A DNA stretch of 64,000 nt from Pleodorina starrii (taxonomy: Eukaryota > Chlorophyta > Chlorophyceae > Chlamydomonadales > Volvocaceae). The stretch is taken from the NCBI GenBank assembly GCA_030267565.1, contig BRXU01000036.1:1-64000 (forward strand), given 5' to 3'. A program made the position numbers and the translations under genes. This document shows, one piece after another, positions 36,943-48,896 of this stretch. The first letter of the stretch is position 1. Each line of letters begins with the position of its first letter. Under the pieces are notes generated by a model. The model worked only from the letters and a program-made list of their open reading frames with translations. It ran no database searches and was not told where the DNA came from.

Positions 36943-38482
36943 GGTGCCCGGTGCCCGGTGCCCGGTGCCCGGTGCCCGGTGCCCGGTGCCCGGTGCCCGG
37001 TGCCCGGTGCCCGGTGCCCGGTGCCCGGTGCCCGGTGCCCGGTGCCCGGTGCCCGGTGCCCGGTGCCCGGTGCCCGGTGCCCGGTGCCCGGTGCCCGGTG
37101 CCCGGTGCCCGGTGCCCGGTGCCCGGTGCCCGGTGCCCGGTGCCCGGTGCCCGGTGCCCGGTGCCCGGTGCCCGGTGCCCGGTGCCCGGTGCCCGGTGCC
37201 CGGTGCCCGGTGCCCGGTGCCCGGTGCCCGGTGCCCGGTGCCCGGTGCCCGGTGCCCGGTGCCCGGTGCCCGGTGCCCGGTGCCCGGTGCCCGGTGCCCG
37301 GTGCCCGGTGCCCGGTGCCCGGTGCCCGGTGCCCGGTGCCCGGTGCCCGGTGCCCGGTGCCCGGTGCCCGGTGCCCGGTGCCCGGTGCCCGGTGCCCGGT
37401 GCCCGGTGCCCGGTGCCCGGTGCCCGGTGCCCGGTGCCCGGTGCCCGGTGCCCGGTGCCCGGTGCCCGGTGCCCGGTGCCCGGTGCCCGGTGCCCGGTGC
37501 CCGGTGCCCGGTGCCCGGTGCCCGGTGCCCGGTGCCCGGTGCCCGGTGCCCGGTGCCCGGTGCCCGGTGCCCGGTGCCCGGTGCCCGGTGCCCGGTGCCC
37601 GGTGCCCGGTGCCAGATGCCCGGTGCCCGGAGCCAGGTGCCCGGTGCCCGGTTCCCGGTGCCCGGTGCCCGGTGCCCGGTGCCCGGTGCCCGGTGCCCGG
37701 TGCCCGGTGCCCGGTGCCCGGTGCCCGGTGCCCGGTGCCCGGTGCCCGGTGCCCGGTGCCCGGTGCCCGGTGCCCGGTGCCCGGTGCCCGGTGCCCGGTG
37801 CCCGGTGCCCGGTGCCCGGTGCCCGGTGCCCGGTGCCCGGTGCCCGGTGCCCGGTGCCCGGTGCCCGGTGCCCGGTGCCCGGTGCCCGGTGCCCGGTGCC
37901 CGGTGCCCGGTGCCCGGTGCCCGGTGCCCGGTGCCCGGTGCCCGGTGCCCGGTGCCCGGTGCCCGGTGCCCGGTGCCCGGTGCCCGGTGCCCGGTGCCCG
38001 GTGCCCGGTGCCCGGTGCCCGGTGCCCGGTGCCCGGTGCCCGGTGCCCGGTGCCCGGTGCCCGGTGCCCGGTGCCCGGTGCCCGGTGCCCGGTGCCCGGT
38101 GCCCGGTGCCCGGTGCCCGGTGCCCGGTGCCCGGTGCCCGGTGCCCGGTGCCCGGTGCCCGGTGCCCGGTGCCCGGTGCCCGGTGCCCGGTGCCCGGTGC
38201 CCGGTGCCCGGTGCCCGGTGCCCGGTGCCCGGTGCCCGGTGCCCGGTGCCCGGTGCCCGGTGCCCGGTGCCCGGTGCCCGGTGCCCGGTGCCCGGTGCCC
38301 GGTGCCCGGTGCCCGGTGCCCGGTGCCCGGTGCCCGGTGCCCGGTGCCCGGTGCCCGGTGCCCGGTGCCCGGTGCCCGGTGCCCGGTGCCCGGTGCCCGG
38401 TGCCCGGTGCCCGGTGCCCGGTGCCCGGTGCCCGGTGCCCGGTGCCCGGTGCCCGGTGCCCGGTGCCCGGTGCCCGGTGCCC
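36943..38482 (-). repeat. Heptamer block, 220 units
   Basis: 1,540 bp, exactly 220 x 7. One variant cluster lies at about 37,610-37,655 (GCCAGATGCCC, GGAGCCAGG, GGTTCCC); the length is unaffected, so all are substitutions. It resembles the substitution cluster at 35,364-35,440 in the preceding heptamer block, which may reflect block duplication. Confidence 0.96.
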
Positions 38483-38730
38483 GGGGATGGCCGGTGCCCG
38501 GGGATGGCCGGTGCCCGGGGATGGCCGGTGCCCGGGGATGGCCGGTGCCCGGGGATGGCCGGTGCCCGGGGATGGCCGGTGCCCGGGGATGGCCGGTGCC
38601 CGGGGATGGCCGGTGCCCGGGGATGGCCGGTGCCCGGGGATGGCCGGTGCCCGGGGATGGCCGGTGCCCGGGGATGGCCGGTGCCCGGGGATGGCCGGTG
38701 CCCGGGGATGGCCGGTGCCCGGGGATGCCC
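38483..38730 (-). repeat. 17-mer block D, 15 units, ends in GGGGATGCCC
   Basis: Fourteen GGGGATGGCC-type 17-mers are followed by a final unit in which GGCC is replaced by GCCC (GGGGATGCCC, 38,721-38,730). The same terminal chimera closes block J at 46,931-46,940. Confidence 0.96.
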
Positions 38731-39430
38731 GGTGCCCGGTGCCCGGTGCCCGGTGCCCGGTGCCCGGTGCCCGGTGCCCGGTGCCCGGTGCCCGGTGCCC
38801 GGTGCCCGGTGCCCGGTGCCCGGTGCCCGGTGCCCGGTGCCCGGTGCCCGGTGCCCGGTGCCCGGTGCCCGGTGCCCGGTGCCCGGTGCCCGGTGCCCGG
38901 TGCCCGGTGCCCGGTGCCCGGTGCCCGGTGCCCGGTGCCCGGTGCCCGGTGCCCGGTGCCCGGTGCCCGGTGCCCGGTGCCCGGTGCCCGGTGCCCGGTG
39001 CCCGGTGCCCGGTGCCCGGTGCCCGGTGCCCGGTGCCCGGTGCCCGGTGCCCGGTGCCCGGTGCCCGGTGCCCGGTGCCCGGTGCCCGGTGCCCGGTGCC
39101 CGGTGCCCGGTGCCCGGTGCCCGGTGCCCGGTGCCCGGTGCCCGGTGCCCGGTGCCCGGTGCCCGGTGCCCGGTGCCCGGTGCCCGGTGCCCGGTGCCCG
39201 GTGCCCGGTGCCCGGTGCCCGGTGCCCGGTGCCCGGTGCCCGGTGCCCGGTGCCCGGTGCCCGGTGCCCGGTGCCCGGTGCCCGGTGCCCGGTGCCCGGT
39301 GCCCGGTGCCCGGTGCCCGGTGCCCGGTGCCCGGTGCCCGGTGCCCGGTGCCCGGTGCCCGGTGCCCGGTGCCCGGTGCCCGGTGCCCGGTGCCCGGTGC
39401 CCGGTGCCCGGTGCCCGGTGCCCGGTGCCC
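38731..39430 (-). repeat. Heptamer block, 100 perfect units
   Basis: 700 bp, exactly 100 x 7, with no variant seen. Confidence 0.97.
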
Positions 39431-39644
39431 GGGGATGGCCGGTGCCCGGGGATGGCCGGTGCCCGGGGATGGCCGGTGCCCGGGGATGGCCGGTGCCCGG
39501 GGATGGCCGGTGCCCGGGGATGGCCGGTGCCCGGGGATGGCCGGTGCCCGGGGATGGCCGGTGCCCGGGGATGGCCGGTGCCCGGGGATGGCCGGTGCCC
39601 GAGGATGGCCGGTGCCCGGGGATGGCCGGTGCCCGGGGATGGCC
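39431..39644 (-). repeat. 17-mer block E, 13 units
   Basis: Thirteen units. The third from the end, at 39,601, reads GAGGATGGCC instead of GGGGATGGCC. Block F has the same variant in the same position from its end. Confidence 0.97.
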
Positions 39645-40470
39645 GGTGCCCGGTGCCCGGTGCCCGGTGCCCGGTGCCCGGTGCCCGGTGCCCGGTGCCC
39701 GGTGCCCGGTGCCCGGTGCCCGGTGCCCGGTGCCCGGTGCCCGGTGCCCGGTGCCCGGTGCCCGGTGCCCGGTGCCCGGTGCCCGGTGCCCGGTGCCCGG
39801 TGCCCGGTGCCCGGTGCCCGGTGCCCGGTGCCCGGTGCCCGGTGCCCGGTGCCCGGTGCCCGGTGCCCGGTGCCCGGTGCCCGGTGCCCGGTGCCCGGTG
39901 CCCGGTGCCCGGTGCCCGGTGCCCGGTGCCCGGTGCCCGGTGCCCGGTGCCCGGTGCCCGGTGCCCGGTGCCCGGTGCCCGGTGCCCGGTGCCCGGTGCC
40001 CGGTGCCCGGTGCCCGGTGCCCGGTGCCCGGTGCACGGTTCCCGGTGCCCGGTGCCCGGTGCCCGGTGCCCGGTGCCCGGTGCCCGGTGCCCGGTGCCCG
40101 GTGCCCGGTGCCCGGTGCCCGGTGCCCGGTGCCCGGTGCCCGGTGCCCGGTGCCCGGTGCCCGGTGCCCGGTGCCCGGTGCCCGGTGCCCGGTGCCCGGT
40201 GCCCGGTGCCCGGTGCCCGGTGCCCGGTGCCCGGTGCCCGGTGCCCGGTGCCCGGTGCCCGGTGCCCGGTGCCCGGTGCCCGGTGCCCGGTGCCCGGTGC
40301 CCGGTGCCCGGTGCCCGGTGCCCGGTGCCCGGTGCCCGGTGCCCGGTGCCCGGTGCCCGGTGCCCGGTGCCCGGTGCCCGGTGCCCGGTGCCCGGTGCCC
40401 GGTGCCCGGTGCCCGGTGCCCGGTGCCCGGTGCCCGGTGCCCGGTGCCCGGTGCCCGGTGCCCGGTGCCC
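39645..40470 (-). repeat. Heptamer block, 118 units
   Basis: 826 bp, exactly 118 x 7. One adjacent pair of substituted units (GTGCACGGTTCCC) lies near 40,032-40,042; otherwise perfect. Confidence 0.97.
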
Positions 40471-41126
40471 GGGGATGGCCGGTGCCCGGGGATGGCCGGT
40501 GCCCGGGGATGGCCGGTGCCCGGGGATGGCCGGTGCCCGGGGATGGCCGGTGCCCGGGGATGGCCGGTGCCCGGGGATGGCCGGTGCCCGGGGATGGCCG
40601 GTGCCCGGGGATGGCCGGTGCCCGGGGATGGCCGGTGCCCGGGGATGGCCGGTGCCCGGGGATGGCCGGTGCCCGGGGATGGCCGGTGCCCGGGGATGGC
40701 CGGTGCCCGGGGATGGCCGGTGCCCGGGGATGGCCGGTGCCCGGGGATGGCCGGTGCCCGGGGATGGCCGGTGCCCGGGGATGGCCGGTGCCCGGGGATG
40801 GCCGGTGCCCGGGGATGGCCGGTGCCCGGGGATGGCCGGTGCCCGGGGATGGCCGGTGCCCGGGGATGGCCGGTGCCCGGGGATGGCCGGTGCCCGGGGA
40901 TGGCCGGTGCCCGGGGATGGCCGGTGCCCGGGGATGGCCGGTGCCCGGGGATGGCCGGTGCCCGGGGATGGCCGGTGCCCGGGGATGGCCGGTGCCCGGG
41001 GATGGCCGGTGCCCGGGGATGGCCGGTGCCCGGGGATGGCCGGTGCCCGGGGATGGCCGGTGCCCGGGGATGGCCGGTGCCCGAGGATGGCCGGTGCCCG
41101 GGGATGGCCGGTGCCCGGGGATGGCC
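40471..41126 (-). repeat. 17-mer block F, 39 units
   Basis: Thirty-nine units, three times the copy number of block E. GAGGATGGCC occurs at 41,083, again third from the end. The shared right edge and different lengths suggest a block duplication with expansion on the left side. Confidence 0.97.
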
Positions 41127-41637
41127 GGTGCCCGGTGCCCGGTGCCCGGTGCCCGGTGCCCGGTGCCCGGTGCCCGGTGCCCGGTGCCCGGTGCCCGGTG
41201 CCCGGTGCCCGGTGCCCGGTGCCCGGTGCCCGGTGCCCGGTGCCCGGTGCCCGGTGCCCGGTGCCCGGTGCCCGGTGCCCGGTGCCCGGTGCCCGGTGCC
41301 CGGTGCCCGGTGCCCGGTGCCCGGTGCCCGGTGCCCGGTGCCCGGTGCCCGGTGCCCGGTGCCCGGTGCCCGGTGCCCGGTGCCCGGTGCCCGGTGCCCG
41401 GTGCCCGGTGCCCGGTGCCCGGTGCCCGGTGCCCGGTGCCCGGTGCCCGGTGCCCGGTGCCCGGTGCCCGGTGCCCGGTGCCCGGTGCCCGGTGCCCGGT
41501 GCCCGGTGCCCGGTGCCCGGTGCCCGGTGCCCGGTGCCCGGTGCCCGGTGCCCGGTGCCCGGTGCCCGGTGCCCGGTGCCCGGTGCCCGGTGCCCGGTGC
41601 CCGGTGCCCGGTGCCCGGTGCCCGGTGCCCGGTGCCC
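41127..41637 (-). repeat. Heptamer block, 73 perfect units
   Basis: 511 bp, exactly 73 x 7, with no variant seen. Confidence 0.97.
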
Positions 41638-42154
41638 GGGGATGGCCGGTGCCCGGGGATGGCCGGTGCCCGGGGATGGCCGGTGCCCGGGGATGGCCGG
41701 TGCCCGGGGATGGCCGGTGCCCGGGGATGGCCGGTGCCCGGGGATGGCCGGTGCCCGGGGATGGCCGGTGCCCGGGGATGGCCGGTGCCCGGGGATGGCC
41801 GGTGCCCGGGGATGGCCGGTGCCCGGGGATGGCCGGTGCCCGGGGATGGCCGGTGCCCGGGGATGGCCGGTGCCCGGGGATGGCCGGTGCCCGGGGATGG
41901 CCGGTGCCCGGGGATGGCCGGTGCCCGGGGATGGCCGGTGCCCGGGGATGGCCGGTGCCCGGGGATGGCCGGTGCCCGGGGATGGCCGGTGCCCGGGGAT
42001 GGCCGGTGCCCGGGGATGGCCGGTGCCCGGGGATGGCCGGTGCCCGGTGCCCGGTGCCCGGGGATGGCCGGTGCCCGGGGATGGCCGGTGCCCGGGGATG
42101 GCCGGTGCCCGGGGATGGCCGGTGCCCGGGGATGGCCGGTGCCCGGGGATGGCC
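41638..42154 (-). repeat. 17-mer block G, 24 + 6 units
   Basis: Twenty-four 17-mers end at 42,038. Two extra heptamers are inserted there, and six more 17-mers run from 42,060 to 42,154. The small heptamer insertion shows how heptamer blocks could be seeded inside 17-mer blocks. Confidence 0.96.
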
Positions 42155-43960
42155 GGTGCCCGGTGCCCGGTGCCCGGTGCCCGGTGCCCGGTGCCCGGTG
42201 CCCGGTGCCCGGTGCCCGGTGCCCGGTGCCCGGTGCCCGGTGCCCGGTGCCCGGTGCCCGGTGCCCGGTGCCCGGTGCCCGGTGCCCGGTGCCCGGTGCC
42301 CGGTGCCCGGTGCCCGGTGCCCGGTGCCCGGTGCCCGGTGCCCGGTGCCCGGTGCCCGGTGCCCGGTGCCCGGTGCCCGGTGCCCGGTGCCCGGTGCCCG
42401 GTGCCCGGTGCCCGGTGCCCGGTGCCCGGTGCCCGGTGCCCGGTGCCCGGTGCCCGGTGCCCGGTGCCCGGTGCCCGGTGCCCGGTGCCCGGTGCCCGGT
42501 GCCCGGTGCCCGGTGCCCGGTGCCCGGTGCCCGGTGCCCGGTGCCCGGTGCCCGGTGCCCGGTGCCCGGTGCCCGGTGCCCGGTGCCCGGTGCCCGGTGC
42601 CCGGTGCCCGGTGCCCGGTGCCCGGTGCCCGGTGCCCGGTGCCCGGTGCCCGGTGCCCGGTGCCCGGTGCCCGGTGCCCGGTGCCCGGTGCCCGGTGCCC
42701 GGTGCCCGGTGCCCGGTGCCCGGTGCCCGGTGCCCGGTGCCCGGTGCCCGGTGCCCGGTGCCCGGTGCCCGGTGCCCGGTGCCCGGTGCCCGGTGCCCGG
42801 TGCCCGGTGCCCGGTGCCCGGTGCCCGGTGCCCGGTGCCCGGTGCCCGCTGCCCGGTGCCCGGTGCCCGGTGCCCGGTGCCCGGTGCCCGGTGCCCGGTG
42901 CCCGGTGCCCGGTGCCCGGTGCCCGGTGCCCGGTGCCCGGTGCCCGGTGCCCGGTGCCCGGTGCCCGGTGCCCGGTGCCCGGTGCCCGGTGCCCGGTGCC
43001 CGGTGCCCGGTGCCCGGTGCCCGGTGCCCGGTGCCCGGTGCCCGGTGCCCGGTGCCCGGTGCCCGGTGCCCGGTGCCCGGTGCCCGGTGCCCGGTGCCCG
43101 GTGCCCGGTGCCCGGTGCCCGGTGCCCGGTGCCCGGTGCCCGGTGCCCGGTGCCCGGTGCCCGGTGCCCGGTGCCCGGTGCCCGGTGCCCGGTGCCCGGT
43201 GCCCGGTGCCCGGTGCCCGGTGCCCGGTGCCCGGTGCCCGGTGCCCGGTGCCCGGTGCCCGGTGCCCGGTGCCCGGTGCCCGGTGCCCGGTGCCCGGTGC
43301 CCGGTGCCCGGTGCCCGGTGCCCGGTGCCCGGTGCCCGGTGCCCGGTGCCCGGTGCCCGGTGCCCGGTGCCCGGTGCCCGGTGCCCGGTGCCCGGTGCCC
43401 GGTGCCCGGTGCCCGGTGCCCGGTGCCCGGTGCCCGGTGCCCGGTGCCCGGTGCCCGGTGCCCGGTGCCCGGTGCCCGGTGCCCGGTGCCCGGTGCCCGG
43501 TGCCCGGTGCCCGGTGCCCGGTGCCCGGTGCCCGGTGCCCGGTGCCCGGTGCCCGGTGCCCGGTGCCCGGTGCCCGGTGCCCGGTGCCCGGTGCCCGGTG
43601 CCCGGTGCCCGGTGCCCGGTGCCCGGTGCCCGGTGCCCGGTGCCCGGTGCCCGGTGCCCGGTGCCCGGTGCCCGGTGCCCGGTGCCCGGTGCCCGGTGCC
43701 CGGTGCCCGGTGCCCGGTGCCCGGTGCCCGGTGCCCGGTGCCCGGTGCCCGGTGCCCGGTGCCCGGTGCCCGGTGCCCGGTGCCCGGTGCCCGGTGCCCG
43801 GTGCCCGGTGCCCGGTGCCCGGTGCCCGGTGCCCGGTGCCCGGTGCCCGGTGCCCGGTGCCCGGTGCCCGGTGCCCGGTGCCCGGTGCCCGGTGCCCGGT
43901 GCCCGGTGCCCGGTGCCCGGTGCCCGGTGCCCGGTGCCCGGTGCCCGGTGCCCGGTGCCC
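42155..43960 (-). repeat. Heptamer block, 258 units
   Basis: 1,806 bp, exactly 258 x 7; the longest heptamer block of the right arm. One substitution was seen (CCCGCTGCCC near 42,847). Confidence 0.97.
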
Positions 43961-44185
43961 GGGGATGGCCGGTGCCCGGGGATGGCCGGTGCCCGGGGAT
44001 GGCCGGTGCCCGGGGATGGCCGGTGCCCGGGGATGGCCGGTGCCCGGTGCCCGGTGCCCGGTGCCCGGTGCCCGGGGATGGCCGGTGCCCGGGGATGGCC
44101 GGTGCCCGGGGATGGCCGGTGCCCGGGGATGGCCGGTGCCCGGGGATGGCCGGTGCCCGGTGATGGCCGGTGCCCGGTGATGGCC
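43961..44185 (-). repeat. 17-mer block H, 5 + 5 units and two GGTGATGGCC border units
   Basis: Five 17-mers are followed by 35 bp of heptamers (44,039-44,073), five more 17-mers, and two border units with GGTGATGGCC at 44,159 and 44,176. GGTGATGGCC is intermediate between the heptamer start (GGTG) and the 10-mer end (ATGGCC). It carries TGA, unlike the standard unit. Confidence 0.97.
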
Positions 44186-45599
44186 GGTGCCCGGTGCCCG
44201 GTGCCCGGTGCCCGGTGCCCGGTGCCCGGTGCCCGGTGCCCGGTGCCCGGTGCCCGGTGCCCGGTGCCCGGTGCCCGGTGCCCGGTGCCCGGTGCCCGGT
44301 GCCCGGTGCCCGGTGCCCGGTGCCCGGTGCCCGGTGCCCGGTGCCCGGTGCCCGGTGCCCGGTGCCCGGTGCCCGGTGCCCGGTGCCCGGTGCCCGGTGC
44401 CCGGTGCCCGGTGCCCGGTGCCCGGTGCCCGGTGCCCGGTGCCCGGTGCCCGGTGCCCGGTGCCCGGTGCCCGGTGCCCGGTGCCCGGTGCCCGGTGCCC
44501 GGTGCCCGGTGCCCGGTGCCCGGTGCCCGGTGCCCGGTGCCCGGTGCCCGGTGCCCGGTGCCCGGTGCCCGGTGCCCGGTGCCCGGTGCCCGGTGCCCGG
44601 TGCCCGGTGCCCGGTGCCCGGTGCCCGGTGCCCGGTGCCCGGTGCCCGGTGCCCGGTGCCCGGTGCCCGGTGCCCGGTGCCCGGTGCCCGGTGCCCGGTG
44701 CCCGGTGCCCGGTGCCCGGTGCCCGGTGCCCGGTGCCCGGTGCCCGGTGCCCGGTGCCCGGTGCCCGGTGCCCGGTGCCCGGTGCCCGGTGCCCGGTGCC
44801 CGGTGCCCGGTGCCCGGTGCCCGGTGCCCGGTGCCCGGTGCCCGGTGCCCGGTGCCCGGTGCCCGGTGCCCGGTGCCCGGTGCCCGGTGCCCGGTGCCCG
44901 GTGCCCGGTGCCCGGTGCCCGGTGCCCGGTGCCCGGTGCCCGGTGCCCGGTGCCCGGTGCCCGGTGCCCGGTGCCCGGTGCCCGGTGCCCGGTGCCCGGT
45001 GCCCGGTGCCCGGTGCCCGGTGCCCGGTGCCCGGTGCCCGGTGCCCGGTGCCCGGTGCCCGGTGCCCGGTGCCCGGTGCCCGGTGCCCGGTGCCCGGTGC
45101 CCGGTGCCCGGTGCCCGGTGCCCGGTGCCCGGTGCCCGGTGCCCGGTGCCCGGTGCCCGGTGCCCGGTGCCCGGTGCCCGGTGCCCGGTGCCCGGTGCCC
45201 GGTGCCCGGTGCCCGGTGCCCGGTGCCCGGTGCCCGGTGCCCGGTGCCCGGTGCCCGGTGCCCGGTGCCCGGTGCCCGGTGCCCGGTGCCCGGTGCCCGG
45301 TGCCCGGTGCCCGGTGCCCGGTGCCCGGTGCCCGGTGCCCGGTGCCCGGTGCCCGGTGCCCGGTGCCCGGTGCCCGGTGCCCGGTGCCCGGTGCCCGGTG
45401 CCCGGTGCCCGGTGCCCGGTGCCCGGTGCCCGGTGCCCGGTGCCCGGTGCCCGGTGCCCGGTGCCCGGTGCCCGGTGCCCGGTGCCCGGTGCCCGGTGCC
45501 CGGTGCCCGGTGCCCGGTGCCCGGTGCCCGGTGCCCGGTGCCCGGTGCCCGGTGCCCGGTGCCCGGTGCCCGGTGCCCGGTGCCCGGTGCCCGGTGCCC
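44186..45599 (-). repeat. Heptamer block, 202 perfect units
   Basis: 1,414 bp, exactly 202 x 7, with no variant seen. Confidence 0.97.
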
Positions 45600-45762
45600 G
45601 GGGATGGCCGGTGCCCGGGGATGGCCGGTGCCCGGGGATGGCCGGTGCCCGGGGATGGCCGGTGCCCGGTGATGGCCGGTGCCCGGTGATGGCCGGTGCC
45701 CGGTGATGGCCGGTGCCCGGTGATGGCCGGTGCCCGGTGATGGCCGGTGCCCGGTGATGGCC
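45600..45762 (-). repeat. 17-mer block I, 4 GGGG-type then 6 GGTGATGGCC units
   Basis: Four GGGGATGGCC units are followed by six consecutive GGTGATGGCC units (45,668 to 45,762), the longest run of the border variant. The border type sits only on the right side of this block. Confidence 0.97.
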
Positions 45763-46743
45763 GGTGCCCGGTGCCCGGTGCCCGGTGCCCGGTGCCCGGT
45801 GCCCGGTGCCCGGTGCCCGGTGCCCGGTGCCCGGTGCCCGGTGCCCGGTGCCCGGTGCCCGGTGCCCGGTGCCCGGTGCCCGGTGCCCGGTGCCCGGTGC
45901 CCGGTGCCCGGTGCCCGGTGCCCGGTGCCCGGTGCCCGGTGCCCGGTGCCCGGTGCCCGGTGCCCGGTGCCCGGTGCCCGGTGCCCGGTGCCCGGTGCCC
46001 GGTGCCCGGTGCCCGGTGCCCGGTGCCCGGTGCCCGGTGCCCGGTGCCCGGTGCCCGGTGCCCGGTGCCCGGTGCCCGGTGCCCGGTGCCCGGTGCCCGG
46101 TGCCCGGTGCCCGGTGCCCGGTGCCCGGTGCCCGGTGCCCGGTGCCCGGTGCCCGGTGCCCGGTGCCCGGTGCCCGGTGCCCGGTGCCCGGTGCCCGGTG
46201 CCCGGTGCCCGGTGCCCGGTGCCCGGTGCCCGGTGCCCGGTGCCCGGTGCCCGGTGCCCGGTGCCCGGTGCCCGGTGCCCGGTGCCCGGTGCCCGGTGCC
46301 CGGTGCCCGGTGCCCGGTGCCCGGTGCCCGGTGCCCGGTGCCCGGCGCCCGGTGCCCGGTGCCCGGTGCCCGGTGCCCGGTGCCCGGTGCCCGGTGCCCG
46401 GTGCCCGGTGCCCGGTGCCCGGTGCCCGGTGCCCGGTGCCCGGTGCCCGGTGCCCGGTGCCCGGTGCCCGGTGCCCGGTGCCCGGTGCCCGGTGCCCGGT
46501 GCCCGGTGCCCGGTGCCCGGTGCCCGGTGCCCGGTGCCCGGTGCCCCGGTGCCCGGTGCCCGGTGCCCGGTGCCCGGTGCCCGGTGCCCGGTGCCCGGTG
46601 CCCGGTGCCCGGTGCCCGGTGCCCGGTGCCCGGTGCCCGGTGCCCGGTGCCCGGTGCCCGGTGCCCGGTGCCCGGTGCCCGGTGCCCGGTGCCCGGTGCC
46701 CGGTGCCCGGTGCCCGGTGCCCGGTGCCCGGTGCCCGGTGCCC
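45763..46743 (-). repeat. Heptamer block, 140 units
   Basis: 981 bp, one more than 140 x 7. The extra base is an additional C near 46,545 (GTGCCCCGG). One GGCGCCC substitution lies near 46,345. Confidence 0.96.
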
Positions 46744-46940
46744 GGGGATGGCCGGTGCCCGGGGATGGCCGGTGCCCGGGGATGGCCGGTGCCCGGGGAT
46801 GGCCGGTGCCCGGGGATGGCCGGTGCCCGGGGATGGCCGGTGCCCGGGGATGGCCGGTGCCCGGGGATGGCCGGTGCCCGGGGATGGCCGGTGCCCGGGG
46901 ATGGCCGGTGCCCGGGGATGGCCGGTGCCCGGGGATGCCC
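46744..46940 (-). repeat. 17-mer block J, 12 units, ends in GGGGATGCCC
   Basis: Eleven standard units and a terminal GGGGATGCCC chimera, the same right edge as block D, 8.2 kb to the left. Confidence 0.96.
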
Positions 46941-48053
46941 GGTGCCCGGTGCCCGGTGCCCGGTGCCCGGTGCCCGGTGCCCGGTGCCCGGTGCCCGGTG
47001 CCCGGTGCCCGGTGCCCGGTGCCCGGTGCCCGGTGCCCGGTGCCCGGTGCCCGGTGCCCGGTGCCCGGTGCCCGGTGCCCGGTGCCCGGTGCCCGGTGCC
47101 CGGTGCCCGGTGCCCGGTGCCCGGTGCCCGGTGCCCGGTGCCCGGTGCCCGGTGCCCGGTGCCCGGTGCCCGGTGCCCGGTGCCCGGTGCCCGGTGCCCG
47201 GTGCCCGGTGCCCGGTGCCCGGTGCCCGGTGCCCGGTGCCCGGTGCCCGGTGCCCGGTGCCCGGTGCCCGGTGCCCGGTGCCCGGTGCCCGGTGCCCGGT
47301 GCCCGGTGCCCGGTGCCCGGTGCCCGGTGCCCGGTGCCCGGTGCCCGGTGCCCGGTGCCCGGTGCCCGGTGCCCGGTGCCCGGTGCCCGGTGCCCGGTGC
47401 CCGGTGCCCGGTGCCCGGTGCCCGGTGCCCGGTGCCCGGTGCCCGGTGCCCGGTGCCCGGTGCCCGGTGCCCGGTGCCCGGTGCCCGGTGCCCGGTGCCC
47501 GGTGCCCGGTGCCCGGTGCCCGGTGCCCGGTGCCCGGTGCCCGGTGCCCGGTGCCCGGTGCCCGGTGCCCGGTGCCCGGTGCCCGGTGCCCGGTGCCCGG
47601 TGCCCGGTGCCCGGTGCCCGGTGCCCGGTGCCCGGTGCCCGGTGCCCGGTGCCCGGTGCCCGGTGCCCGGTGCCCGGTGCCCGGTGCCCGGTGCCCGGTG
47701 CCCGGTGCCCGGTGCCCGGTGCCCGGTGCCCGGTGCCCGGTGCCCGGTGCCCGGTGCCCGGTGCCCGGTGCCCGGTGCCCGGTGCCCGGTGCCCGGTGCC
47801 CGGTGCCCGGTGCCCGGTGCCCGGTGCCCGGTGCCCGGTGCCCGGTGCCCGGTGCCCGGTGCCCGGTGCCCGGTGCCCGGTGCCCGGTGCCCGGTGCCCG
47901 GTGCCCGGTGCCCGGTGCCCGGTGCCCGGTGCCCGGTGCCCGGTGCCCGGTGCCCGGTGCCCGGTGCCCGGTGCCCGGTGCCCGGTGCCCGGTGCCCGGT
48001 GCCCGGTGCCCGGTGCCCGGTGCCCGGTGCCCGGTGCCCGGTGCCCGGTGCCC
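46941..48053 (-). repeat. Heptamer block, 159 perfect units
   Basis: 1,113 bp, exactly 159 x 7, with no variant seen. Confidence 0.97.
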
Positions 48054-48896
48054 GGTGATGGCCGGTGCCCGGTGATGGCCGGTGCCCGGTGATGGCCGGT
48101 GCCCGGGGATGGCCGGTGCCCGGGGATGGCCGGTGCCCGGGGATGGCCGGTGCCCGGGGATGGCCGGTGCCCGGGGATGGCCGGTGCCCGGGGATGGCCG
48201 GTGCCCGGGGATGGCCGGTGCCCGGGGATGGCCGGTGCCCGGGGATGGCCGGTGCCCGGGGATGGCCGGTGCCCGGGGATGGCCGGTGCCCGGGGATGGC
48301 CGGTGCCCGGGGATGGCCGGTGCCCGGGGATGGCCGGTGCCCGGGGATGGCCGGTGCCCGGGGATGGCCGGTGCCCGGGGATGGCCGGTGCCCGGGGATG
48401 GCCGGTGCCCGGGGATGGCCGGTGCCCGGGGATGGCCGGTGCCCGGGGATGGCCGGTGCCCGGGGATGGCCGGTGCCCGGGGATGGCCGGTGCCCGGGGA
48501 TGGCCGGTGCCCGGGGATGGCCGGTGCCCGGGGATGGCCGGTGCCCGGGGATGGCCGGTGCCCGGGGATGGCCGGTGCCCGGGGATGGCCGGTGCCCGGG
48601 GATGGCCGGTGCCCGGGGATGGCCGGTGCCCGGGGATGGCCGGTGCCCGGGGATGGCCGGTGCCCGGGGATGGCCGGTGCCCGGGGATGGCCGGTGCCCG
48701 GGGATGGCCGGTGCCCGGGGATGGCCGGTGCCCGGGGATGGCCGGTGCCCGGGGATGGCCGGTGCCCGGGGATGGCCGGTGCCCGGGGATGGCCGGTGCC
48801 CGGGGATGGCCGGTGCCCGGGGATGGCCGGTGCCCGGGGATGGCCGGTGCCCGGGGATGGCCGGTGCCCGGGGATGGCCGGTGCCCGGGGATGGCC
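48054..48896 (-). repeat. 17-mer block K, 3 border units + 47 standard units
   Basis: Three GGTGATGGCC units (48,054, 48,071, 48,088) open the block, then 47 standard 10-mer/heptamer units span 48,105-48,896 (792 bp). Block M has the same 792-bp standard portion after its own border units. Confidence 0.97.
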
